From: Apostichopus japonicus
Taxonomy: Eukaryota > Echinodermata > Holothuroidea > Aspidochirotida > Stichopodidae
Direction of reading: 5' to 3'
NCBI RefSeq assembly: GCF_037975245.1
Contig: NC_092573.1
Location: 552,001-616,000, forward strand
Length of the DNA: 64,000 nt
The stretch's first letter is position 1. Each line of letters opens with the position of its first letter. This document shows, piece by piece, positions 46,385 to 58,200 of this stretch. The translations under genes were made by a program, and so were the position numbers. The notes below the pieces were generated by a model. The model was not told where the DNA came from, did no database searches, and saw only the letters and a program-made list of their open reading frames with translations.

Positions 46385-49300
46385 TGAGTCCTTCACACAG
46401 CATTGTGCTGATTTAATCTATCAGTAACACATAAATATTTATCATTAATACAGACAGTTATCCATGATTAATGATTCTGAACCAGGGCTGATCCAGCTAT
46501 GAATGACTGGAATATAGTCACTGATTCTGATCCACCAGTAATCACATAGTAATTTATCATTAATACAGACAATTATCCATGATTAATGATTCTGAACCAG
46601 GGCTGATCCAGCTATGAATGACTGGAGTGTAGTCACTGATTCTGATCCATCAGTACTTACATAGGAATGTATCATTAATACAGACAATTATCCATGATTA
46701 ATGATTCTGAACCAGGCCTCATCCAGCTATGAATGACTGGAGTGTAGTCACTGATTTTGATTCACCAGTACTTACATAGGAATGTATCATTAATACAGAC
46801 AGTTGTCCATGATTAATGATTCTGATCCAGGGCTGATCCAGCTATGAATGACTGGAGTGTAGTCACTGATTCTGATCCATCAGTACTTACATAAGAATGT
46901 ATCATTAATACAGACAATTATCCATGATTAATGATTCTGAACCAGGGCTGATCCAGCTATGAATTACTGGAATGTAGTCACTGATTCTGATCCATCAGTA
47001 CTTACATAAGAATGTATCATTAATACAGACAGTTGTCCATGATTAATGATTCTGATCCAGGGCTGATCCAGCTATGAATGACTGGAATATAGTCACTGAT
47101 TCTGATCCATCAGTACTTACATAGTAATGTATCATTAATACAGACAGCAGTCCATGATTAATGATTCTGATCCAGGGCTGATCCAGCTATGAATGACTGG
47201 AATATAGTCACTGATTCTGATCCATCAGTACTTACATAAGAATGTATCATTAATACAGACAATTATCCATGATTAATGATTCTGAACCAGGGCTGATCCA
47301 GCTATGAATGACTGGAATGTGGTCACTGATTCTGATCCATCAGTACTTACATAGGAATGTATCATTAATACAGACAATTATCCATGATTGATGATTCTGA
47401 ACCAGGGCTGATCCAGCTTTGAATGACTGGAGTGTAGTCACTGATTTTGATTCACCAGTACTTACATAGGAATGTATCATTAATACAGACAGTTGTCCAT
47501 GATTAATGATTCTGATCCAGGGCTGATCCAGCTATGAATGACTGGAATGTAGTCACTGATTCTGATCCATCAGTACTTACATAAGAATGTATCATTAATA
47601 CAGACAATTATCCATGATTAATGATTCTGAACCAGGGCTGATCCAGCTATGAATGACTGGAATGTAGTCACTGATTCTGATCCATCAGTACTTACATAAG
47701 AATGTATCATTAATACAGACAGTTATCCATGATTGATGATTCTGATCCAGGGCTGATCCAGCTATGAATGACTGGAGTGTAGTCACTGATTCTGATCCAT
47801 CAGTACTTACATAAGAATGTATCATTAATACAGACAATTATCCATGATTAATGATTCTGTTCCAGGGCTGATCCAGCTATGAATGACTGGAATGTAGTCA
47901 CTGATTCTGATCCACCAGTAATCACATAGTAATGTATCATTAATACAGACAGTTATCCATGATTAATGATTCTGATCCAGGGCTGATCCAGCTATGAATG
48001 ACTGGAATGTAGTCAATGATTCTGATCCACCAGTAATCACATAGTAATGTATCATTAATACAGACAGTTATCCATGATTAATGATTCTGATCCAGGGCTG
48101 ATCCAGCTATGAATGACTGGAATGTAGTCACTGATTCTGATCCACCAGTACTTACATAGTAATGTATCATTAATACAGACAGTTATCCATGGTTAATGAT
48201 TCTGATCCAGGGCTGATCCAGCTATGAATGACTGGAATGTAGTCACTGATTCTGATCCATCAGTACTTGCATAGTAATGTATCATTAATACAGACAGTTA
48301 TCCATGATTAATGATTCTGATCCAGGGCTGATCCAGCTATGAATGACTGGAGTGTAGTCACTGATTCTGATCCATCAGTACTTACATAAGAATGTATCAT
48401 TAATACAGACAATTATCCATGATTAATGATTCTGTTCCAGGGCTGATCCAGCTATGAATGACTGGAATGTAGTCACTGATTCTGATCCACCAGTAATCAC
48501 ATAGTAATTTATCATTAATACAGACAGTTATCCATGATTAATGATTCTGATCCAGGGCTGATCCAGCTATGAATGACTGGAATGTGGTCACTGATTCTGA
48601 TCCATCAGTACTTACATAGGAATGTATCATTAATACAGACAATTATCCATGATTGATGATTCTGAACCAGGGCTGATCCAGCTTTGAATGACTGGAGTGT
48701 AGTCACTGATTTTGATTCACCAGTACTTACATAGGAATGTATCATTAATACAGACAGTTGTCCATGATTAATGATTCTGATCCAGGGCTGATCCAGCTAT
48801 GAATGACTGGAATGTAGTCACTGATTCTGATCCATCAGTACTTACATAAGAATGTATCATTAATACAGACAATTATCCATGATTAATGATTCTGAACCAG
48901 GGCTGATCCAGCTATGAATGACTGGAATGTGGTCACTGATTCTGATCCATCAGTACTTACATAGGAATGTATCATTAATACAGACAATTATCCATGATTA
49001 ATGATTCTGTTCCAGGGCTGATCCAGCTATGAATGACTGGAATGTAGTCACTGATTCTGATCCACCAGTAATCACATAGTAATGTATCATTAATACAGAC
49101 AGTTATCCATGATAAATGATTCTGATCCAGGGTTGATCCAGCTATGAATGACTGGAATGTAGTCACTGATTCTGATCCACCAGTAATCACATAGTAATGT
49201 ATCATTAATACAGACAGTTATCCATGATTAATGATTCTGATCCAGGGCTGATCCAGCTATGAATGACTGGAATGTAGTCACTGATTCTGATCCACCAGTA

Positions 49301-50190
49301 CTTACATAGGAATGTATCATTAATACAGACAGTTACCCATGATTGATGATTCTGATCTAGGGCTGATCCAGCTATGAATGACTGGAATGTAGTCACTGAT
49401 TCTGATCCATCAGTACTTGCATAGTAATGTATCATTAATACAGACAGTTATCCATGATTAATGATTCTAATCCAGGGCTGATCCAGCTATGAATGATTGG
49501 AGTGTAGTCACTGATTCTGATCCATCAGTACTTACATAAGAATGTATCATTAATACAGACAATTATCCATGATTAATGATTCTGTTCCAGGGCTGATCCA
49601 GCTATGAATGACTGGAATGTAGTCACTGATTCTGATCCACCAGTAATCACATAGTAATTTATCATTAATACAGACAGTTATCCATGATTAATGATTCTGA
49701 TCCAGGGCTGATCCAGCTATGAATGACTGGAATGTAGTCACTGATTCTGATCCACCAGTAATCACATAGTAATTTATCATTAATACAGACAGTTGTCCAT
49801 GATTAATGATTCTGATCCAGGGCTGATCCAGCTATGAATGACTGGAATGTAGTCACTGATTCTGATCCACCAGTAATCACATAGTAATTTATCATTAATA
49901 CAGACAGTTGTCCATGATTAATGATTCTGATCCAGGGCTGATCCAGCTATGAATGACTGGAATATAGTCACTGATTCTGATCTACCAGTATTTACATAGT
50001 AATGTATCATTAATACAGACAGTTATCCATGATTAATGATTCTGATTCAGGGCTGATCCAGCTATGAATGACTGGAATGTAGTCACTGATTCTGATCCGT
50101 CAGTACTCACATATTAATTTAACCTTCCTGACAGTTTTCCATTTTTAACGATTCTGCTCGGGACTGATCCGCAGCTATAAATTGAAATTG
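46385..50190 (+). repeat. 115-bp satellite-like array, about 32 copies
   Basis: Successive atcattaatacagac words at 46441, 46556 and 46671 fix the 115-bp period. Each unit contains tgattctgatcca twice, 50 bp apart, suggesting it arose from two shorter related halves. Private variants recur at 1265 bp (gctttgaatg at 47416 and 48681, 11 units) and 1150 bp (cagtacttgc at 48261 and 49411, 10 units), so blocks of many units were duplicated together. The edge units are degenerate. Minus-strand open frames across two units are artefacts. Confidence 0.97.
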
Positions 50191-52564
50191 AAAGTATTAT
50201 GTGCAATGTTCCCTACACCTTAATCCAAAGACATGGCACCTCTGGTATGCTCACTTTATGAAACAAATTTAACCCTTTTTTTTATCTTATATGTATCTGA
50301 CATGTATATGCCAATTATATGCCAAGTGTTTCCTTAGCTGTTCTTCATTAAGTGATAAATCTGAGAGTGCAGAAATTTGAGAGTAAGAACTAGCTGCCAA
50401 AGTGAATATTTACCTATGCAATGTTGTCAGTGAGTAAATAGTATCATGAAATCTTTCCAATTTCGTTTTCCATTAAAGCTTTACTGTTTTCGCTTTGACT
50501 ATGCAAGTACTTTAATGACTTAGTAAACTGCCAATTTGTACCCTTTTTTTGTTTGTTTGAAAAAGCGTGCTTGAGTTTTTAAGAGCTTCTTTTGCCGTGA
50601 ATGGTTTTGTTCACAAGGGAAAATTCTCTCTTTGGTTGAACTTCCTTTGATACTATCAGTAACTTATTTGAGAGTTCAAGTTGACTTTAGATATAACTGT
50701 AGAGTTGAACATAAGATGACAGGGAATTTTGTTTAGTGTAATATCTGGTTGAAGCAATCTTCGCCACTTCTGCTGACCTGTGATGACAAAAAGGACCGAT
50801 GGGTGGGGATGGGGGAGGGGGCTTCTGTCTTTGGTGGAGCTTTGCTTTTATATTTTCAGCAACTTATTTGGGATTTTAACTTGTCTGTAGATGTACAGCT
50901 GGGTAAGAGAGGACAAGGAAAATTGTCTGGTGGGTGCATTGGTTACACTTTAGCCAACCGTCAGTGCTGAAAGGACCAATGGGAGTGGGGCATGGGATGG
51001 GTGAGGTGGGAGGGGGGGGGGTTATTGGACAGCCAAGTAGTGTCATTGTTGCTAGTTATGGCATTTTCTGCTTTAAGACTGTAAAATAGTTTCATTGAAA
51101 ATTATAATTATTTCTACATGATACCCAGCAGCACTGTGTAAACTAAGCATCAAGGATTCAAGGTTATAGGTGAATCGGACAGATCATTATGAATTATATT
51201 TGTTTATTGAGATTTGCCCAATTTCTATCACTCTTGCAGAAATCGGATTTGATATGTCACTGCAGTCGAAACAGTGAAGTATCGTATCCCCAAAACAGAA
51301 GGAAAAATTGACTTACATAGTTGAAATACTGTAAAGTTGGAAATTGTGTTCAGTGTCAGGATTAGTCTAGAATATTGATCATTATTTGTAAGAAATATTA
51401 AAAAATAAATTATTAACCTAGTTTAGTCTAAATGATATAAAAAATTGGAACTAAAAATTATCATTTCTGTTTGAAGACTGTAATGGATATCATTTTTTTC
51501 AGAAAGATTTGAACTATTACTGTAAGATGAAATAGTGAAATATTGTACAGCAAAAAGAAGAATAAATTGACTTTTTGTATTGTAAACAAATTACATTCCT
51601 TTCCAATGTGTGTGCCTTAAATTTGTAAATCAAATGAAAATATTAAGTGTGCAAAATTTGTCCAAGATGTTTCTTTATGTTTCATGACAATGTATATAAC
51701 ATATAGATATATAGTCATTTTTTCCTTAGAATGTTGAGTTTTAGTTATCAGTTAAAGACTAAAAAAAGAAAGTGTATGAAATGCTGTCATATTGTGTGTT
51801 CAGAGGTGTCCTGCTTGTGAACCTTTTGAAATTGTATTTTGCTGTGAGCTTGGTTTTCATTTTCATTGCTTGAAGATGTTAACTATATCTTTCGCTTTAT
51901 CTGTCAGATTTGTATGCATATTTTACTTATTTGTTATTAAGTTTGTAAGGTTTCCTTCCTTTTGATAAAGTGCTATTTTTTTTCATTTTTACTCTTTCCT
52001 CCATCCAAACAATCTCTAATTAATCTGTGACTATTCTGACTGGAACTTAAAATGAGGAAGAAAATTTACAGTGCTAAAAAATATTGTATTTCATGATGAT
52101 ATTTTATGCATTGTTGATTTACATATCAATTTTTCATTCTCAAAGAATGTAGATATTAAGTGGATCTCTTGTTCTGTGATGGTGAGACATGAATACTGTG
52201 TCGTTTGTGTACGTAATGATTTGTATGCAGCGTAGAAATAGGCGGTACAAGGACACATCTTTTGTTTTCTTTTTTTAATACCTGACTTTGGGACATTCGT
52301 TTCATATGCTGATATCAAATAAAACCCAGTTTGATTTTTGCTTTAATTATTAAAATGATAGATGGTTCATGTTTTCAGGCATTGTAGTCTTATGCATATT
52401 TTTTTTTATAATTTAATATGTAATTTAGGGGCAAGTCCTTCTGTCAATTGGAAATATTAATAAAAGTAAATAATGCAAAATAATACTGCATTCTTCATTT
52501 TGCATTGTAATATATCATTATTCGGGTACCTGGCTGTGTTGATTTATTGATGCTTTATTTTCAG
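50191..52564 (+). other. AT-rich non-coding region, possible long 3' UTR or intron
   Basis: No coding exon was recognised. AATAAA hexamers occur at several places, one at 52318-52323. Whether transcripts ending at exon 23 extend through the 115-bp array to these signals is unknown. A G-run of nine occurs at about 51012-51020. Confidence 0.4.
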
Positions 52565-52970
52565 ACAAATCACCGAAGATAGAGAGCCTGAGCATGTGAC
52601 AAAACCAAACAGCATGATGCCCCCCCTCAACCTCAGTACCCCCTCTCAACCCCAGTTCCCTCTCTCAACCCCAGTCCCCGCTCAACCCCAGTCCCCTCTC
52701 AAACCCAGCTCTCTCTTAACTCCAGTCCCCACTCAAACCCAGTCCCCTCTCAACCCCAGTCCCCTCTCAACCCCAGTTCCCCTCTCAAACCCAGTCCCCT
52801 CTCAACCCCAGTCCCCTCTCAAACCCAGTTCTCTCTTAACTCCAGTCCCCTCTCAACCCCAGTTCCCCTCTCAAACCCAGTCCCCTCTCAACCCCAGTTC
52901 CCTCTCAACCCCAGCGCCCCTTCTCATCCCCAGATCCATCTCAACCCTGCAGGGATGCTTAGGTCCCTAA
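52565..52970 (+). CDS. AGTPBP1: Candidate alternative terminal exon of AGTPBP1 (Pro/Ser/Gln repeats)
   Basis: A good 3' splice site (ttgatgctttattttcag) ends at 52564. Reading in phase 2, as left by exon 22, the frame is open for 135 codons to TAA 52968-52970. It starts QITEDREPEHVTKPNSMM and continues in repeats such as PSQPQSPLKPSSLLTPVP, encoded by an imperfect 18-bp minisatellite (cccctctcaaccccagtc) at about 52620-52940. The isoform would be 1323 residues. The open frame may partly reflect repeat composition, and there is no homology to support it. Confidence 0.4.
52620..52940 (+). repeat. 18-bp C-rich minisatellite
   Basis: About 17 imperfect copies of a ccc-ctctcaa-ccccagt unit. Because 18 is a multiple of three, the reading frame is kept through the array. 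Confidence 0.92.
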
Positions 52971-53555
52971 ATATGCGGTATTCCATGAAAACTGCGGAGT
53001 CAGCAGAGGTGTTTTGGAATATCCAGGCAACTTCACAAGCAACTATTAAAAAGATGTGACGTCACACGTTATACACCTTCTATCTAAGACTAACTTAGTA
53101 TATGCATATAAATGAAAGTCCTTAAAATCAACGAGAAATTTGGTTTCTCATAAAACGATGATGACGTTAACATCAAAAAAGATACTCAAATGAAAGCATG
53201 TGAACTCACCTGTGAGGTCAAGGGTCAACCGATGGAAGAATCGAGGTCGATAAAGCCCAACCTCTCTTCTTGTTGTAAATTTGTCTCTAAGAAGTTAATC
53301 ATCAATGATAGCAAATTAACTCTCTTGTTGAATTCGATCTTTGCGTTTCATTTTTTTTTGCTGAGAAACTTCTTTGCAGAAGGACCTTCCCTTGTCCCGG
53401 AATATTTATATTCTATCGAACTTTAAATGTAAACTAGCGCCTTTAAAGATGGATATAACAGTCGACTGAAAAGTAACGTCAAAATGAAGTGAGAAAGTCA
53501 CAAGCTATATAATTTTGTATATGTTCTTACGTTAGAAGATAAGCTATATTGTTGG

Positions 53556-53561
53556 AATAAA
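53556..53561 (+). promoter_or_regulatory. Poly(A) signal AATAAA after the alternative terminal exon
   Basis: AATAAA lies 586 bp past the TAA at 52970, with a GT/T-rich stretch about 30-50 bp further on. It would suit an end for the longer AGTPBP1 transcript. Confidence 0.45.
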
Positions 53562-53599
53562 AATATCGTTATTACATGATGCTTTCCTGCTGTTTAATT

Positions 53600-54336
53600 G
53601 CTGTTTGATCTGTGAGGATAGTTCTATAGTATGTCATTCTGGTCCATAGCCATATGTAAATCCTTTAATAAAATATATTATTAATGATGTCCATATTTTA
53701 AAATGCCGCCCTCTAATTATAAATTCCCCTTCGAACGTGAAAGCAAGTAAGTTAAATTGTGCTTATTCTGACGGATGAATCAAACTTTACGTGAACTTAA
53801 CAGGCGATGGCTGTCATTTGACCACGTGTAAACCGATTCATCTACAATCTGTACCTATCGAATGTGAAAGAAGAATTCATGCTTATAATTAATGTTCTTA
53901 TTTTATCAAGTGCGTGAAGGTTAGAAAAACAAAGTAGAAAAAAAAAGAAAGACGAGGCGCTGTTATTGTTCAAGTGGTCATTATTTCTAAGATTACCTCA
54001 GTTTACATGGATGTAACTGATACAATGTTACTCGTCAGGGTAAGATGGTTGAATTGGGGTCCCGGGAGGTGGTGGGAGCGTATCAGGGAGTCCGGGCCCA
54101 AAAAAGGGAAGCTTAATGAGTATGTGAGGTTGCTGGCCGGCAGAACACAAATATACGTAGGCTACCTCTAAACTCCCAATCAAATTAATCCTGTGGATTA
54201 TTTACAAAAGTGGAAAAGGATACTTTCTTTTAACAAAAGGGGCACTTTTAAAAGTTTTCAAAAAAGTTGGGCGCCTGAGAACGAGCCTTCCACATATTAC
54301 TATTAATATATATATGTTAACTATAAGGTTAGCCTA
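53600..54336. other. Intergenic, no gene recognised
   Basis: AT-rich. Short open frames show no family similarity. Confidence 0.5.
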
Positions 54337-54344
54337 GATGAAAC

Positions 54345-54721
54345 CAGTGGCGGAGCTAGGGGTATTGGTCAGGAGGGGCGAGAATGGTCTGTAGGGGCGT
54401 TTTCGACACTATCTAAGCGGAGCGGAGCGGAGCGGAGCGCGAAGCGTACAGAAATTTTTTTGAGTAAAGATACTCCCTAGATCGCCGGAAATGACCCTTT
54501 CTGGCTAATTTGCAGATAAACGAAGAATAAATAGGTGTCATCGCCAAATTACACCAACAAAATGTGACAAATGTCAATATGTAGATGAGAGCGCAATAAA
54601 AAAGTCAATAATCGCGAATAAGTAAAAAGTGGTAAAGAGCTGAAAAGGGCTCCATCAGTCCATTTGAGTCCGTCAGGAGGGGCATTTGCCCCCCCCTGAC
54701 TGTATGGACGCTCCGCCACTG
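54345..54721. mobile_element. hAT-type MITE with 8-bp target-site duplication
   Basis: The 377-bp element has terminal inverted repeats: cagtggcggagc at the left and gctccgccactg at the right. It is bracketed by the exact 8-bp duplication gatgaaac at 54337-54344 and 54722-54729. Eight-base duplications and CAG-TG type ends are typical of hAT transposons. It has no transposase. Inside is a gcgga pentamer run at about 54417-54440. Confidence 0.9.
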
Positions 54722-54836
54722 GATGAAACCTACAAATAATCACAAAACTACAAGTACACGAAGAAGTTCTCCTAGGTCCCTAAGCTTCCCTGTCCCTCCC
54801 TTCTTTCTGTATTTCTTTCTCACTGTCGCCCTATAG

Positions 54837-55235
54837 CAGGGTTGTCCAACCTTTTGCAGAGGAGGGCCACATGGAATGATTATGATGAAGGAGGGGGCCG
54901 CATGAACCCTACGCTCGATTTTTCGATTTTTTGCCCAAAGCCCAAGGCAACAAAATGTGAGCACTGCGCGCGGAGCGCACTGATTTATTTTCCTTCCTGA
55001 TAAAACAGTTGAAGTCCAGCCGCCCCCCCCCCCTCCGCTTAGAGAGTTTCACAGAAACTGACCTGTATGCAGTTTTGTGGACCCACAAGGTTCGAATGAT
55101 TGATTGTATAGCTTCAAATTGTTATCAATAAATCTGCTCACTAAAATTTCGCACCGTAGAGCATCTCGCGCGGGCCGGACGCAACCCTGCGGCGGGCCGG
55201 ACTGTGGCCTGCGGGCCGTAGGTTGGACAACCCTG
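54837..55235. mobile_element. hAT-type MITE with 8-bp target-site duplication (second family)
   Basis: The 399-bp element has inverted ends cagggttgtccaacct and aggttggacaaccctg, exactly complementary over 16 bp. The 8-bp duplication ccctatag lies at 54829-54836 and 55236-55243. The ends resemble the Charlie-like hAT end CAGGGGTGTCCAA. Its inner sequence differs from the neighbouring MITE, so it is a separate family and insertion. Confidence 0.93.
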
Positions 55236-55243
55236 CCCTATAG

Positions 55244-58200
55244 GCTTCCAATGTCCCTCTGATTTTGTTGGCTCTCCCATGATATGCACTGCAACATTAT
55301 CTCTTGATCGAGTTCTAGATTCCGTCAGTAGGCCTACTGTTTGACCGTTATACATAAATCTGGGTTTTTACGTTTTTAACCCTCCGACAAAGGGTACATA
55401 AGCACTCGACCCGTCGTCACCACAAATCAGTTTAGACTAAACTTGCTTGAAACGTTTACCAAGACAGATTCTAGCCACAGGCAATCCGTATTTTCGATAT
55501 CTATGACAGACGTGTGTCTATTGCCACATGTACGTCACTTGTATATGTGGTTGTTTGTTTTTCAACTTCACTTCCGCATCAACAGAGCTAGCTGTACGTT
55601 ATTTAGTCAAGATGGGCAGGCTGCATGTTTCATTCAATTAAAGACCAACGTTCATAGTACCTGTGATACGCGTTTGTCATGGATTGCAGAATAAAGTGAA
55701 CAAAGCATATTGTTTTATTGAAACCGGAGGCATATTTGGTAAGGTTATTGAAGCCTAGACTTTTAAATGCATCGTATGTGATTTAGAAATAATGAAATTT
55801 AGTAAAAGGCCTACACTAAAAGTGATACAGTAACGGGGCTAAAGATAGACCTACACTGTTGGCTAGGCTAGCGATTGTGTGTAACGTACTTTGGCAAGTA
55901 GTTACTGTAGGCCAAGCTGTATGCCTGGTAATATATAGGTAACTAATTGTTAGATGTACCGTAGACTCCTAGGCCCCATAACAGGTCTGAGTAGGCTCTA
56001 GAAAAGAAAATATCAGAAGATCCAGTGAGGTTTGTTTATAAAATACACATGGAACGTTTGCAAGGCTAATCTATGCACTATGGAGAAAAGATAGACCTAG
56101 CCTAGTCTCATTTCAGCATTTGTATGTACAGTACTGATAAGTTCAATTTGATGAAAATAAGATTTTTAATTTACATTATAGGGTTGTGTTTGGGAGCTGG
56201 TGACAAATAGGTATACATGTAAGGAGTGTAATGTTGGGATCACCTCTTCTATTTTGTAGTCACTCAGGGATGATCCTGCCCATCCATTCCATGTCTGAAA
56301 TTTGTGAACATGAGTGCATACAAATAGGCAGAAAATATGCTTGTTGCTGGAATCATAGTGTTGATCTATCAGCATTAAAGATCAAGAATAATGTAACCTA
56401 CAGGATTTCCAGAGAAACTTTAAAATACAGTATGGTTCATGTCTGGCAGTCTATGAAGTCTTGTCATATCCCCAAGTCTTTGATGTGTCCAGGCCTGACA
56501 AGAAGGGGTTTTATGGTGATCAGGACAGAAAAATGATGGGATAAAGAGTAATGTGTTCTCATCTTCATAATAAAAGCCTACAGCACTAAGGAATAAAATT
56601 AATTTAAGCACACAAAAATTGGTCTGACACCACGCTCTACACCACAACAATTTAAGTTCTAAAGATGAAAATGTGCAAGGATCCTTTTCAGGATTTTTCA
56701 TTCCTGCCATAACTCATAGCAAGCCTTTTAAATTTCATGCTCTAAAGCCAACAAATGTGTTAAGGTCCTCTAAGTCATTATGAATCTTGAGAGAGGCGAG
56801 TCTGGGCAACACTGAAATAACAAGAAGTGAAAATTAGTCGAAGATGGTCGTAAATATAATTTAATAGTGATTGCTATTATCACCTTTAACCAAAAAAGAA
56901 ATGCTAGTTAAACTATATTCCTTTAAGAGTGAAGGCTATCATAATTTTTTGGTATATGCTTAGATTGAAATTGGGAAATTATACAAAGAACAGAAAAACA
57001 TGACTGTAGTTAGTACCTCTACTTATCTCTACATAAGCAATATCGTTTGCAATTGCTTATTCTTGCCGGTATAAACCTTAAAGGATATGTATTTATTGAC
57101 CAGTGATCACAGGGAGCCAGATTTTACTCATTGAAAATTCTGTACGTGGCTACTTTACATATTGACTATTGACAGGGTGTTGGATTTTGATTAACATATT
57201 ATAAGCACTGGTCTGTTACATAATCATTTGCCTAACTCTGCAGTTTCTTATTGACTGGAACTGATCATATCATGGCTATAAACAAATAATGACTTCCTAC
57301 AGTGTACCGTAAGTAATAAAAAGCTTGTCTTAAGGGAGGAAATTTGGCTGGAAAATTCACCCAGTCAGTTAGTTGTGTCACAAGTCACTTTAAAAGCATT
57401 CTACTCTATGTGTAATGGGACTGCCTGTGGTTTGGAATGCAGTGTTAAAAGAAACACTGTGAGGTTTTACCTGTAATGTCTATAATCTATAGTAATGCTG
57501 TACTGTACAGTAGTTGTATGAAATCATTACTTACAGTATTACAGATTGTCTTCAATATTCAGAGAGTAAGGTCATGTATTTAGTAAAGCACAGTTTTACT
57601 CTGTGAAGTGTGACCCTGAGCTTGACCTGTTTAATAATGCGATTGTCTTTGACTTATTTTTAAGGTTGTACATTATCTTCAACTTCATCTTAAAAATGAT
57701 CGTTCCTATGAAACATGACAAAGATACGTTCAGAAGTAACAGAATGGAACTTTAAAACTGAATATTTAAATAGGCCTACATTTATATGCTGTACGTAGAT
57801 ATTAAATTAAAATATATTAAATTAATCTCTGTCGATATGGTCTCCCTGTAAATTGTGAAGTTTTTGATCCACTAATCTGGGTCTCAAATCTTAATGTGGA
57901 TATTGACTAGTGAATACTGTACATTTAGAGTTTTAGTACAGATTCATTCCCTTATGACTCTTACAGTACAACCAGGGTACTACCCATTTCCTCTTCCTTC
58001 AGAATATATACCGTACCATTTTCAGAAGTCCACAGATCAGTGAAAACGTATCAGAGAGTCATAAGCAACTTAGTCAAGAGTAAAGCATTTCATTGCACTT
58101 GAAATGTTACACTAAAAGTTCAAAGGAACAGTCTCTTTCTTGGATTTCCCAAAAAAGTGGTTTCAGATTTACTGAAAAGCATCATCAATTCATCATCAAT

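Noticed and set aside
48975-49435. Two 76-codon minus-strand open frames
   Set aside because: They are two units of the 115-bp array read across; the products are repeats of each other with no family similarity.
55443-55694. 83-codon plus-strand open frame upstream of SHC
   Set aside because: No family similarity and no clear link to the SHC start; at most part of an untranslated exon.
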